From Acidobacteriota bacterium (GTDB taxonomy: Bacteria > Acidobacteriota > Thermoanaerobaculia > Multivoradales > J023): DNA of 64,000 bases. The position numbers and the translations under genes are program-made. Of the stretch, positions 1 to 8,207 are shown in pieces. Below the pieces are notes generated by a model, which searched no databases, was not told the origin of the DNA, and saw only the letters and a list, made by a program, of their open reading frames with translations. The first letter of the stretch is position 1, and the number at the start of each line of letters is the position of its first letter. The stretch is taken from NCBI GenBank assembly GCA_029263395.1, contig JAJCXO010000221.1:62001-126000 (forward strand), in the 5' to 3' direction.

Positions 1-2844
1 GACTACCACACCGGTCAGCGCAACCATGCCAAAGACCGACAGGATTGCCAGATCGATGCCCATGAACAAGTGGCCGGCCACCGCACCGATGATGCCGAAC
101 GGCACCGCACTCAAGACGATCAAGGGCTGAATATAAGATTTGAACGGCACCGCCAGCAGGGCGTAGATGAGGATCGTGGCCAACAAGAAACTCTGTTGCA
201 GGCCCCCCAGGGTCTCCCGTTGTTGTTGCTGCTCGCCTTCGAGGGTGTAGGTCAGGCCCCGATAGTCGCCCATCAAGCGCGGCAAGTCGTCGCGCAAGAT
301 AGTGGCCAAGATTTCGTTGGCGTTGGCCTGATCAAGATCGACGTCGGCGGTGACGTTGACCGTGCGTTTGCGGTCAGTACGTACGATTGTTGCGTAGCCG
401 CGTCCGAGCTCCATTTCACCAGCGACAGAAAACGGCACCTCGTCGCCGGTTGGGGTTCTGATCCTCATCTGTTCCAGGCTGGCGAGAGACTGCCGCTCGC
501 GTTCCGGGTAGCGCACCATGACTTTGACTTCATCGCGGCCACGTTGGATACGCTGCGCCTCTTCGCCATAAAAGGCTTGGCGAACTTGCCGGGCTAGGTC
601 CGACAGCGAAATGCCCAGGGTTTCGGCCTGCGGCGTGACGGCTAGTTTGACCTCTTGTTTACCGGCACGGAATGAGTCCGAGATGTCTTCCACACCCGGG
701 TATTGTGCCACTGCCAATTTCAGCTCTTCGGCGGCTTGCCGCAGTTGGTCGAGATCGGGGCCGGCGAGCTGAATGTTGATCGCCTCGCCAGCCGAGAACA
801 ACGACGACACAAAAACCAACTCGACGGCATCTGGCACCGGTCCGGTCAGCTCTCGCCAACGACGGTTGAGATCCGAGGCTTTGACGGTGCGCTCTTCGGC
901 GGGGGCAAGCTCGATGTTGATCTCACCGAGATGGGACGATGCGACACTGCTCTGAAACTGGAAACGACTCTGACGGCTGCGGAAGGGTTGGTCGCCGATG
1001 GTGGTCAGCATATGTCGAAACGCATCTGGCTCCCCGGCCTCGGTGAGCTGCGCTTCGAGCTCGCGAGCCCTGGCTTCGACTTCGGCGAGCACACGGGTAG
1101 TGGTCTCGACCGACGTACCCTGAGGCATAGTCAGGTAAGCGACCAGATTGTCCGCTTCAACCGGTGGGAAGAACGAGAATTTGACCCGTCCGCCAGCCAC
1201 CATCCCGACCGTCAACAGCAGAATCGACACGCCGATGGCGACGGTAACGTAACGCCATTCGAGAGCCGCGGCGAGGGTCGGTCGATAAACTCGCGAAATC
1301 ATCCACTCGAGCATTCCGACCGTAGGTCGTTGCAAACGTTCGGTGAGCGCCAGCAGCGGAGCCAGGGGCCGTGGTCGATGGTCGAGATGCTTGAGGTGAG
1401 CCGGCAAAATCAACAAGGCCTCGATCAGCGAGAACAGCAGAACACTAATCACGACCAGCGGGATATTGCGCACCACTTTGGCGGTGGTGCCGGTGACCAA
1501 CAGCAACGGACCGAAGGCTGCGACGGTGGTCAGAATCGAAAAAATGACCGGTACTGCCACTTCGCGGGTACCGTCGATCGCCGCGTCGAGTCCCTTCTTG
1601 CCCATCTGCAGATGGCGATAAATATTCTCGCCCACCACGATCGCGTCGTCGACCACAATTCCCAGCACAATAATGAATGCGAACAGCGAGATCATGTTGA
1701 TCGACAGGTCGAGGGGAGGCATCAGCCAGAAGGCACCGGTGAAGGACACCATGATGCCAACCGACACCCAGAAGGCGAGGCGCAGTCGTAAGAAGAGCGT
1801 CAAAACCAGCAGCACCAACAACAGCCCGGCGCGACCGTTCTTCATCAAAGTGTCGAGACGACTCTGCAACAGCACGGTGTCGTCTTGCCAAACGGTGAGG
1901 TTGATACCTTCCGGCATCCGCAAGCTGGCTTGCTCGATATAGGCCTTGGTCTTGGCGGCGACCTTGGTGACGTCTTGATCGCCGACGCGATAAACTTGCA
2001 CCAGCACCGCCGGGTCGCCGTCGAAGCGCGCCGCCAAATCAGATTCGGCGAAGCCGTCCTTGACCGTCGCCACCTGGCCGAGGGTGAGGCGGGTGCCATC
2101 GGGTCGGTTGAGCAGCACCAGATCTTCGAATTCGTATCCGCTGTAGGCTTGGCCGTTGGTCCGCAGCAGGATCTCACCCGCTGCGGTCTCGAGCGATCCC
2201 CCAGGGAGATCGAGGGACGAGCGTCGCACCGCTTGTGCCACCTGATCGAAGGTGAGACCGTGGCGTCGCAAGGACTCTTCGGAAATTTCGATGGCGATCT
2301 CGTAGGGGCGCGCCGCCGCCAGTTCAACCTGGGTAATGCCATCGATGGCGGCAACTTCGTCCCGCACCTGCTCACCCAGCCGCCGCAGGGTCAGCTCGTC
2401 GGCCTTGCCCGAGACCGCGATCGACAGCACTTGGCGCCGCAGGATCGCCTCTTGGATGATCGGTTTTTCGGTTTCCTCGGGAAACGTGTCGATTGCGTCG
2501 ACACGGGTTTTGACGTCGTCGAGAGCATCGCGGGTGTTGACACCATCAATTAGCTCGATGATGACCGTACCCACACCTTCAGCGGCCGTCGAGCGCACGC
2601 GGCTGACCGATTCGAGATCCGCCACACGCTCTTCGATGCGAGTACAGACCGCTTCCTCGACCTCTTCAGGAGCTGCCCCGAGGTAGGGCACGGTGACGGT
2701 GATCAAGTCGACCGAAAACTCTGGGAAAACTTCCTTGCGGGTTTTCGATTGGATGCTGGTGAAGCCCGCGATGATGATCAGAACCATCAGCAGGTTGGCG
2801 GCTACGCCATTCTTGGCGAACCAGGCGAGGATGCCGTCTTTCAT
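1..2844 (-). CDS. RND-family efflux pump, inner-membrane transporter (3' end outside window)
   Basis: Inner-membrane proton-driven exporter of the AcrB/MexB (RND) superfamily. Translating the minus strand from the ATG at 2844 gives an open frame of 948 codons running off the window edge; about 90 residues of a usual ~1040-aa pump are missing. The N-terminus has the cytoplasmic MKDGILAWFAKN lead and the first membrane helix; a hydrophobic segment carries GIVVDDAIVVGE, the TM4-type acidic pair used for proton relay in RND pumps; near the edge the frame reads LSVFGMVALTGVVV, typical of the TM10-11 region. The ATG overlaps the stop of the adaptor gene (ATGA), so the two are probably translationally coupled. 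It completes a tripartite pump with the adaptor and the TolC-like lipoprotein. Substrate unknown. Confidence 0.93.
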   Translation of the reverse strand, partial: MKDGILAWFAKNGVAANLLMVLIIIAGFTSIQSKTRKEVFPEFSVDLITVTVPYLGAAPEEVEEAVCTRIEERVADLESVSRVRSTAAEGVGTVIIELIDGVNTRDALDDVKTRVDAIDTFPEETEKPIIQEAILRRQVLSIAVSGKADELTLRRLGEQVRDEVAAIDGITQVELAAARPYEIAIEISEESLRRHGLTFDQVAQAVRRSSLDLPGGSLETAAGEILLRTNGQAYSGYEFEDLVLLNRPDGTRLTLGQVATVKDGFAESDLAARFDGDPAVLVQVYRVGDQDVTKVAAKTKAYIEQASLRMPEGINLTVWQDDTVLLQSRLDTLMKNGRAGLLLVLLVLTLFLRLRLAFWVSVGIMVSFTGAFWLMPPLDLSINMISLFAFIIVLGIVVDDAIVVGENIYRHLQMGKKGLDAAIDGTREVAVPVIFSILTTVAAFGPLLLVTGTTAKVVRNIPLVVISVLLFSLIEALLILPAHLKHLDHRPRPLAPLLALTERLQRPTVGMLEWMISRVYRPTLAAALEWRYVTVAIGVSILLLTVGMVAGGRVKFSFFPPVEADNLVAYLTMPQGTSVETTTRVLAEVEARARELEAQLTEAGEPDAFRHMLTTIGDQPFRSRQSRFQFQSSVASSHLGEINIELAPAEERTVKASDLNRRWRELTGPVPDAVELVFVSSLFSAGEAINIQLAGPDLDQLRQAAEELKLAVAQYPGVEDISDSFRAGKQEVKLAVTPQAETLGISLSDLARQVRQAFYGEEAQRIQRGRDEVKVMVRYPERERQSLASLEQMRIRTPTGDEVPFSVAGEMELGRGYATIVRTDRKRTVNVTADVDLDQANANEILATILRDDLPRLMGDYRGLTYTLEGEQQQQRETLGGLQQSFLLATILIYALLAVPFKSYIQPLIVLSAVPFGIIGAVAGHLFMGIDLAILSVFGMVALTGVVV

Positions 2845-4034
2845 GACTGAGTCTCCGCTGACGCTTCGGGCATGACCGACCGCACCCGCATACCTTCAGT
2901 AGCGATATCAAGCGCCGAGATACACACTTTTTCACCCACGTCCAAGCCTTCACTGATCACTGCCTGTTCGCCATCGAGACGCAGTACCTGCACGTCACGG
3001 AAACGCAGACGGTTGTCGTCATCAACCACCAGAACTTGATAACCGTCACCGTTGGGGCGTAGAGACGATCTTGGCAAGACGATCAAGTCGGAGACCGCTA
3101 GACCTTGGATCTCAGCCTCGACAAACAGACCGACCGATAGGGGTGGTCGATTGTGCTCATCGCTCGCGCCGTAAGGGTCTTCCACCCGGGCCACCAGATT
3201 CATCATGCGACTGCGGCTGTCGAGCTCACCCTCGGTACGTACGATGCGGCCTTGCCAGCGGTGACGGTCACGGCCGAAGTTGGCCCATAACAAGGTCTCC
3301 GGTCCTGGTTTGGGTTGCGAGTCGCGATAGGTGAACGGCAGATCGAGGTACGACAGCTGATCCCCCGGCACCGGTAACCGAATTTCCGCATAGTCGGTTG
3401 CGTGGATTGTCGCCAAGACCGCACCCTTGGTCAGAAATTGGCCACGATCGACTCGCTTGGACCTTACCCGACCGTCAAACGGTGCACGGAGGCTGGCGCG
3501 TTCCAAATCGAGCTCGGCCTTTTCGAGCTCGGCCTTGGTGGCTTCGAGGCTGGCGCGAGCTTGGGCTACCTGCGGTTGACGCATCACCAGAGCCGAGGGG
3601 TCACCCTCGTCTCCCAGGTCGTGCCATTCCTCGATCGCCAGCTCAGCCTCTGCTTCCTGTTGCACCACGGCGAGTTCAGCCTGGGCGACCTGAGCCCGGG
3701 CGCGCCGTACCGCAACTTCGTAGTCCCGTGGATCGAGCGTCACCAGCACCTCACCCTTGTGGAAGAAACCTCCGGTTTCGAAATTGCGGGAGATCGACTG
3801 GATCTCGCCTGCAACCTGGGCGATCAGGGTGGTTTCTGTACGCGGCAAGACGGTGCCTTGGGCCTTGACGTCGAAGGTGAGGTCCTGGCGAGCCACCTCG
3901 GTCACCCGCACCAGCGGCGCCAAGACAACGCTCTCTCGGGTCTCCACTTCCGGTCGCGATTTGACCAGGGCTCGGGTTGCCAACGCACTCAGCAGAATGA
4001 TGACGACGGGGATAATGAGCTTTTTGAGATTCAT
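2841..4034 (-). CDS. HlyD-type periplasmic adaptor subunit of RND efflux pump
   Basis: Membrane fusion protein (397 aa) linking the RND pump to the outer-membrane channel. It has an N-terminal membrane anchor (residues ~4-22), a lipoyl-like half-motif around residues 65-90, an Ala/Glu-rich alpha-helical hairpin (~100-180), the second lipoyl half (APFDGRVRSKRVDRGQ, ~185-200), then beta-barrel and membrane-proximal domains. The start is set by the ribosome site: AGGAGG lies 6 nt before the ATG at 4034 but directly abuts the ATG at 4040, so 4034 is chosen. The 3' end overlaps the pump start by 4 nt, and the TolC-like gene ends 26 nt upstream. Confidence 0.92.
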   Translation of the reverse strand: MNLKKLIIPVVIILLSALATRALVKSRPEVETRESVVLAPLVRVTEVARQDLTFDVKAQGTVLPRTETTLIAQVAGEIQSISRNFETGGFFHKGEVLVTLDPRDYEVAVRRARAQVAQAELAVVQQEAEAELAIEEWHDLGDEGDPSALVMRQPQVAQARASLEATKAELEKAELDLERASLRAPFDGRVRSKRVDRGQFLTKGAVLATIHATDYAEIRLPVPGDQLSYLDLPFTYRDSQPKPGPETLLWANFGRDRHRWQGRIVRTEGELDSRSRMMNLVARVEDPYGASDEHNRPPLSVGLFVEAEIQGLAVSDLIVLPRSSLRPNGDGYQVLVVDDDNRLRFRDVQVLRLDGEQAVISEGLDVGEKVCISALDIATEGMRVRSVMPEASAETQS

Positions 4035-4060
4035 GATCATCCTCCTGGGTAGAACCCAGG

Positions 4061-5608
4061 CTATTGCCCCTCCGGGGCTTCGGAAGATCCCGCTTCGACG
4101 GTCGAGCGAGAGGGATCGGATGGTTCGGTTTCGGTGGCGGATTCGATCGTCGTGCCGAAGTCGCCCCCCAATGCCAGGTGAAGGTCAACGCGGTTGGTGA
4201 GTCGCAGCGCACGAACGGTGAGCAGACGGCTTTCACTCGAAAAAGCCAACCGTTGACTCTCGAGAATCGTCAAATAATCGCCGACTCCAGCCAGGTAACG
4301 GTCTTCAGCCAGACGAGCAGCAGCCTTGGATTCATCGGTGGCAGCCAGTTGGGCCTTCTCTTCCGCCGCCAGTAGACGCTCCGCTGCCAGTGTGCTTTCA
4401 ACCTCGGCGAAGCCGCGCAGTAGTTGTTGAACGTGTTGCGCCAGTGCCCGCTCTCGGCTCGCTTCCGCGAATTCGACAGCGGCGCGCAAGCGACCGCCTT
4501 GGAAGATCGGTTGCAGCAGGCTGCCAGCGATGCTCCACACCGAGAAGTTGCCGTCGATGAGATCGCTCAGGCTGTCACTGGACGTGCCACCGGAGCCGGT
4601 GAGGGTGAGTCGAGGGTAAAGTGCTCGGCGCGCCTCCTGGATCCGCAGGCCGGAGGCTTCCAGCCGTCGTTCCGAAGCTAACAAGTCGGGCCGCCGGCTG
4701 AGGAGCTCGGCGGGCAAACCGGTTGGAATGGCTGGCGGCACCTCGGGTAGCTCGAGCGGAGTCGCGTCCGGGTCGGAGCCGACGCGGCCCGACGGATAAC
4801 GACCCAGCAGAATTTCGAGCTGGCGTCGCGTCGCATCGAGCTGGCGTCGACGGAGCTCGAGAGCAGCCTCTGCCTGAGCACGGTTCGACCGGGCCAGGCG
4901 GAGGTCGAGCGGTGTGGTCACGCCGCGGCGATAACGGGCGGCGATACGATCGGTAGTCGTTTCACGACTCTCGAGGGTCTCACGGGCCAATTGAACTTGA
5001 CGCTCGGACTCCACCACCGTGAACCAGGCCTTGGCCACCTGACCGCTGAGCGAGAGCCTGGCTGCCGAATAATCGGCCCGCACCGCGTCGGCATCGCTCA
5101 GCGCTGCCGCCTTGCCAGCTCGCAAGCGTCCCCACAAATCCGGCTCCCAGCTGACGTTCAGGCTGGCGCCGTAGGACGAAGACTGTGACTTCAACGGTCC
5201 GTCCTGGCCCGGAATCGGCAGGCCAACGAAGATCTGTTCGCGGCGTGACGCGTCGAAGCCAGCGCCGATCTGTGGTTTCAAGGCTGCGCCCGCAATGCGT
5301 GCCTGGGCTACCGCGGCATCCACCGCCGCGGAGGCGGCTCGGAGATCATAGTTGTGTTCGAGAGCCTCGGTGAGGATCGTATCCAGTGCATCGACGCCAA
5401 AGTTTGTCCACCAGGGACCCCCGAGGGCTCTAATGTTCGAATTTACGATGTTCGCATCGTTGGTACTCGCAGCTCCGCTCCATGCATCGGGTACCGGCAC
5501 CTCGAGGATGGGCTCTTGGATCGCGGGTGAGGAGGCGCAACCCAAGGCGATCCCTGCGATCCCCGCCAAGACCAATCCTCGGTGGGGTCGAAAAACCGTG
5601 AAACTCAT
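4061..5608 (-). CDS. TolC/NodT-family outer-membrane efflux lipoprotein
   Basis: Outer-membrane channel of the tripartite efflux system (515 aa from the chosen start). A signal peptide ends in a lipobox-like LGC followed by ASS, implying lipid anchoring, as in OprM/NodT proteins. Two homologous OEP repeats of long amphipathic helices follow, with the family phrase SRRPDLLASERRLEASG in the middle and LLQPIFQGGRL in the second half. The longest frame starts at 5647, but ATG 5608 overlaps the stop of the TetR gene (ATGA) and gives a normal signal peptide, so it is preferred. The C-terminal ~30 residues are a Ser/Glu/Thr-rich tail beyond the usual domain. Confidence 0.92.
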   Translation of the reverse strand: MSFTVFRPHRGLVLAGIAGIALGCASSPAIQEPILEVPVPDAWSGAASTNDANIVNSNIRALGGPWWTNFGVDALDTILTEALEHNYDLRAASAAVDAAVAQARIAGAALKPQIGAGFDASRREQIFVGLPIPGQDGPLKSQSSSYGASLNVSWEPDLWGRLRAGKAAALSDADAVRADYSAARLSLSGQVAKAWFTVVESERQVQLARETLESRETTTDRIAARYRRGVTTPLDLRLARSNRAQAEAALELRRRQLDATRRQLEILLGRYPSGRVGSDPDATPLELPEVPPAIPTGLPAELLSRRPDLLASERRLEASGLRIQEARRALYPRLTLTGSGGTSSDSLSDLIDGNFSVWSIAGSLLQPIFQGGRLRAAVEFAEASRERALAQHVQQLLRGFAEVESTLAAERLLAAEEKAQLAATDESKAAARLAEDRYLAGVGDYLTILESQRLAFSSESRLLTVRALRLTNRVDLHLALGGDFGTTIESATETEPSDPSRSTVEAGSSEAPEGQ

Positions 5609-6285
5609 GATTGTGAGACCTCCATCGGCGCCGACAGGCCGCCGCACAGAAAGCGAACCAGGCGATCGACGAGACTGTCGAGGTCGCGGGTGTCGAGCTC
5701 GTCACCGTGAACCGCCTCGATCATCTGAGAACCAGCGATCGTGTGAGCCATCGTTCCGACCATGAATTGAATTCTCCACAAGAGCTCCTCTGGGCTGAGC
5801 TCGGGTAAGGCTCGGGAAAATGCCGCCCGGAACCGTCGAATCGCCTCGGCGAGCTCCCCGAGCAGGGACTCACGCAGCATGGGATCCGGCTGCGTCATGG
5901 CGCGGCCACAGATCTGTGCAAAATGTCGACCGCCATCGGGCAGTTCACGTCCGAACCGCACCACGGGTCCGACGAAGATGCCGACCAAGGTTTCGAGGCT
6001 TGGCCCCGCATCCCCGGACGCGGCTTCGGCTTCGTCGAGTAGGCGGAGGCGTTCAGAGTTGATCGGCTGCAAGTGACGGGCAATCACCGCCCGTGCGAGC
6101 GCCTGTTTGGAACCGAAGTGATAATTCGCCGCCGCCAGGTTGGTGCCGGCTCGGGTGGTGATCGCTCGCAGGGAAGCGCCTGCAACCCCGCGTTCGGCAA
6201 TCAGCGCCTCGGCAGCATCCAAGAGACTCTGCTTGGTAACAAGACCCTGTTTAGTATCGATGGGATCTGAAATGGTCTCAGTCAT
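5605..6285 (-). CDS. TetR/AcrR-family transcriptional regulator
   Basis: A 226-aa TetR-type repressor. The N-terminal helix-turn-helix spans about residues 18-64 (SLLDAAEALIAERG, then NYHFGSKQAL, the signature end of the TetR recognition helix). The C-terminal helical ligand-binding and dimerisation domain resembles the CecR/YbiH group. It is the first gene of the efflux operon and overlaps the lipoprotein gene by 4 nt, so it probably autoregulates and controls the pump. Two palindromic operator candidates lie 70-100 nt upstream of its start. Inducer unknown. Confidence 0.92.
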   Translation of the reverse strand: MTETISDPIDTKQGLVTKQSLLDAAEALIAERGVAGASLRAITTRAGTNLAAANYHFGSKQALARAVIARHLQPINSERLRLLDEAEAASGDAGPSLETLVGIFVGPVVRFGRELPDGGRHFAQICGRAMTQPDPMLRESLLGELAEAIRRFRAAFSRALPELSPEELLWRIQFMVGTMAHTIAGSQMIEAVHGDELDTRDLDSLVDRLVRFLCGGLSAPMEVSQS

Positions 6286-6302
6286 CTAGAATTTCCTGGC
6301 CA

Positions 6303-6335
6303 CTGTCTGTTGAGGCAAAACTGTCTGTTGAAGCA
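6303..6335. repeat. 15-bp direct repeat in the TetR leader
   Basis: CTGTCTGTTGAGGCA at 6303-6317 and CTGTCTGTTGAAGCA at 6321-6335 (14 of 15 identical, 18 bp apart) lie between the operator-like palindromes and the TetR start. Function unknown; it could be a second regulator site or part of the leader RNA. Confidence 0.55.
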
Positions 6336-6354
6336 GACCTGCTGTTGGGACGGA

Positions 6355-6387
6355 ACAAACGAACGCTTGAATCAAACGTTCGTTTGA
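6355..6387. promoter_or_regulatory. Tandem palindromic operator candidates for the TetR regulator
   Basis: A perfect 16-bp palindrome (TCAAACG-TT-CGTTTGA) is at 6372-6387. An imperfect copy (ACAAACG-AA-CGCTTGA) is at 6355-6370, with centres 17 bp apart. On the minus strand TACAAT, a plausible -10 element, sits at 6388-6393 just upstream of the perfect palindrome, so repressor binding would cover the start of transcription. Assignment to the adjacent TetR protein is inferred from position and symmetry. Confidence 0.6.
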
Positions 6388-6478
6388 ATTGTACGCCATC
6401 TCTGCTCCAACAGTTGCAACAAAAATCGATTCCCTCCCCAGAATCCTTTGGCGACTACTCAGGCCCACCCTGACAGGC

Positions 6479-8032
6479 TCAGTCGTAATGTTTGATCAGC
6501 GGCCACAGCTCCGCGGTTGAGAGTCGCAGGTTCCGACACACGTGAATCGGTACATCGCGTTCATAGGGGATGCAGTAGTCACAGCTGGCTGTACCCGCCA
6601 CCTCCACGGATTCGCAGCGCCGTTCGAGGTCCTCGCGGTTGCCGCCCAGCATGATCACGACCTCGCCGTTGCCCGGCCCTGGACCCCACAACCAGTAGTT
6701 GTTGTGGCCACTGGTCGCCGCTGGAAGATCGTAGGCTTCGGCAAAATAGTCGATCGCGCCGGCCCGGCCGTAGTTGGTGGTGAAGATCGTCGCCTGCTGG
6801 CGGTCAGCTTCAGGTAACCGATGGTAAACCTCGGCGACTGCCGCCGCTTTTTCCTTCCAACCGAACATGTCGGCATAAAACTGTGGCAGCTCAGCCAGCT
6901 CGTGCCCTTCCTCGGTACCCGGATCGACGCCCAGAGCTTGCGAGTAGTGGATGAAGCTCTCCACGGGAAGCATCGGCGTGGCGAGCGGCGCCAGCAGAAT
7001 GCCGCTAGCCACAACAGCGACTGCCGAGGTCCGCATCCAACGCCGTCGCAGCAGGCTTTCCCAGGCGACGCCCCCGGCAGCAAACAACATGGCGTAGGTT
7101 GGGGCCATGTAGCCGGCACGGGATTGGCCGTTGAGCAGCAACACGGCACAGGCCGTGATCCAAGCAATACCCAACGGGCGGAAGGCACGGCCGCTGGGAG
7201 CGAAGAGTAGCCAGCCCAGTCCAGCGAGCCACAGTAGGAGCGTGGTCGGATTCTGCTGCAAGATTTGTCCAGAGAGGAACGTCCAGGCGGAGAGTCCGGA
7301 GTACTTGCCGCTCATCGCACTTTCGATGAATTCGAGGTGAGCCCAGTTGTTGGTAGCGTTCCAGACCACGTAGGGCAGGAAACACAGGACGCTGATGGCG
7401 CCACCCGCCCATGCCCAGGGGGTGGCCAACCATCGCCGCTGGCGGGTGAGCAAGATGCCGATAAAAACACCAAAACCGATCCACAACATACCAACCTTGT
7501 TGAGTAGGCCGAGGCCAAATGTTCCGCCGAGCGCGAGCCACAGCGTCGGTTCCTCGGTACGGATGAGGCGGACTAACCAGTACGCGGCGAGGGCGGTCAG
7601 AAAAAGGTCGAAGACATTCATCGACCAGATCGACGCCAACGCCAGGTTCGAGCCTGCCACCATCGAGGCGGTTGCCGCTAGCGTGACCGCCCACCGACCG
7701 CCGCCCATTTCGCGAGCCAACAACCCAGTCAAGAAAACCACCCCGGCGCCAAATATCGCCGGCAGCAGCCTGATGGCGAACAGCGAGTCACCGAGGACGG
7801 CCCGGCTTGCAGCGAGCAAGAAGACCGAGAGCGGTGGATGGTCGATATAACCCCAGGCCAAGTGATCGGCACAAGCCAGGTAATACAGTTCGTCGCGAAA
7901 GATCTCGTAGCCACCCCACAGGTTGATCGCGAGGTGGAACAACAGCTTGGCGAAGGTGAAGGCCAGGATCAGATGCAGTATGGCGCGGTCACGAGACGGT
8001 TCGTCGGTTTGGGTTGTCAGGTCTGGGGTCAT
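6479..8032 (-). CDS. GT39/ArnT-like membrane glycosyltransferase
   Basis: A 517-aa polytopic membrane protein of the dolichyl-phosphate-mannose/ArnT-like (PMT_2, GT39) group, which transfers sugars from polyprenyl-phosphate donors in the periplasm. The first periplasmic loop has the acidic FRDELYYLACADHLAWGYID stretch with the catalytic Asp-Glu pair, followed by PPL(S). At least eight hydrophobic segments follow and a ~150-aa soluble C-terminal region is rich in Cys near the end. GGAGG lies 10 nt before the ATG. The gene stands alone, divergent from the winged-helix/TPR gene. The acceptor cannot be inferred. Confidence 0.88.
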   Translation of the reverse strand: MTPDLTTQTDEPSRDRAILHLILAFTFAKLLFHLAINLWGGYEIFRDELYYLACADHLAWGYIDHPPLSVFLLAASRAVLGDSLFAIRLLPAIFGAGVVFLTGLLAREMGGGRWAVTLAATASMVAGSNLALASIWSMNVFDLFLTALAAYWLVRLIRTEEPTLWLALGGTFGLGLLNKVGMLWIGFGVFIGILLTRQRRWLATPWAWAGGAISVLCFLPYVVWNATNNWAHLEFIESAMSGKYSGLSAWTFLSGQILQQNPTTLLLWLAGLGWLLFAPSGRAFRPLGIAWITACAVLLLNGQSRAGYMAPTYAMLFAAGGVAWESLLRRRWMRTSAVAVVASGILLAPLATPMLPVESFIHYSQALGVDPGTEEGHELAELPQFYADMFGWKEKAAAVAEVYHRLPEADRQQATIFTTNYGRAGAIDYFAEAYDLPAATSGHNNYWLWGPGPGNGEVVIMLGGNREDLERRCESVEVAGTASCDYCIPYERDVPIHVCRNLRLSTAELWPLIKHYD

Positions 8033-8054
8033 TATCTGCGGTCCTCCATGGGCG

Positions 8055-8096
8055 ATGTTCGAGCAAGGGCGATGTTCGAGCTTGGGTTATGTTCGA
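8055..8096. promoter_or_regulatory. Three ATGTTCGA direct repeats at 17-bp spacing
   Basis: ATGTTCGA occurs at 8055-8062, 8072-8079 and 8089-8096, exactly 17 bp apart, in the intergenic region between the divergent glycosyltransferase and the OmpR-type winged-helix gene. Head-to-tail repeats are the usual binding mode of winged-helix (OmpR/CadC) regulators, so this may be an autoregulatory site. That is inference. Confidence 0.5.
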
Positions 8097-8207
8097 AGCC
8101 CAAGACTGCCCGCGCTCCGCCTAACTTGCTATCGATCATGGCTAACGGCGTCCTAACGCGGCGCTAACGACGCCTTTCTGGAGGCCGAATCTCGCCGGCT
8201 CGTCGGC

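Noticed and set aside
703-1791. 362-aa plus-strand open frame
   Set aside because: Antisense to the RND pump gene, with Gln/His/Arg-rich low-complexity composition and no family similarity.
1445-2375. Minus-strand frames inside the RND gene
   Set aside because: Out of frame with the continuous RND translation that covers the same DNA.
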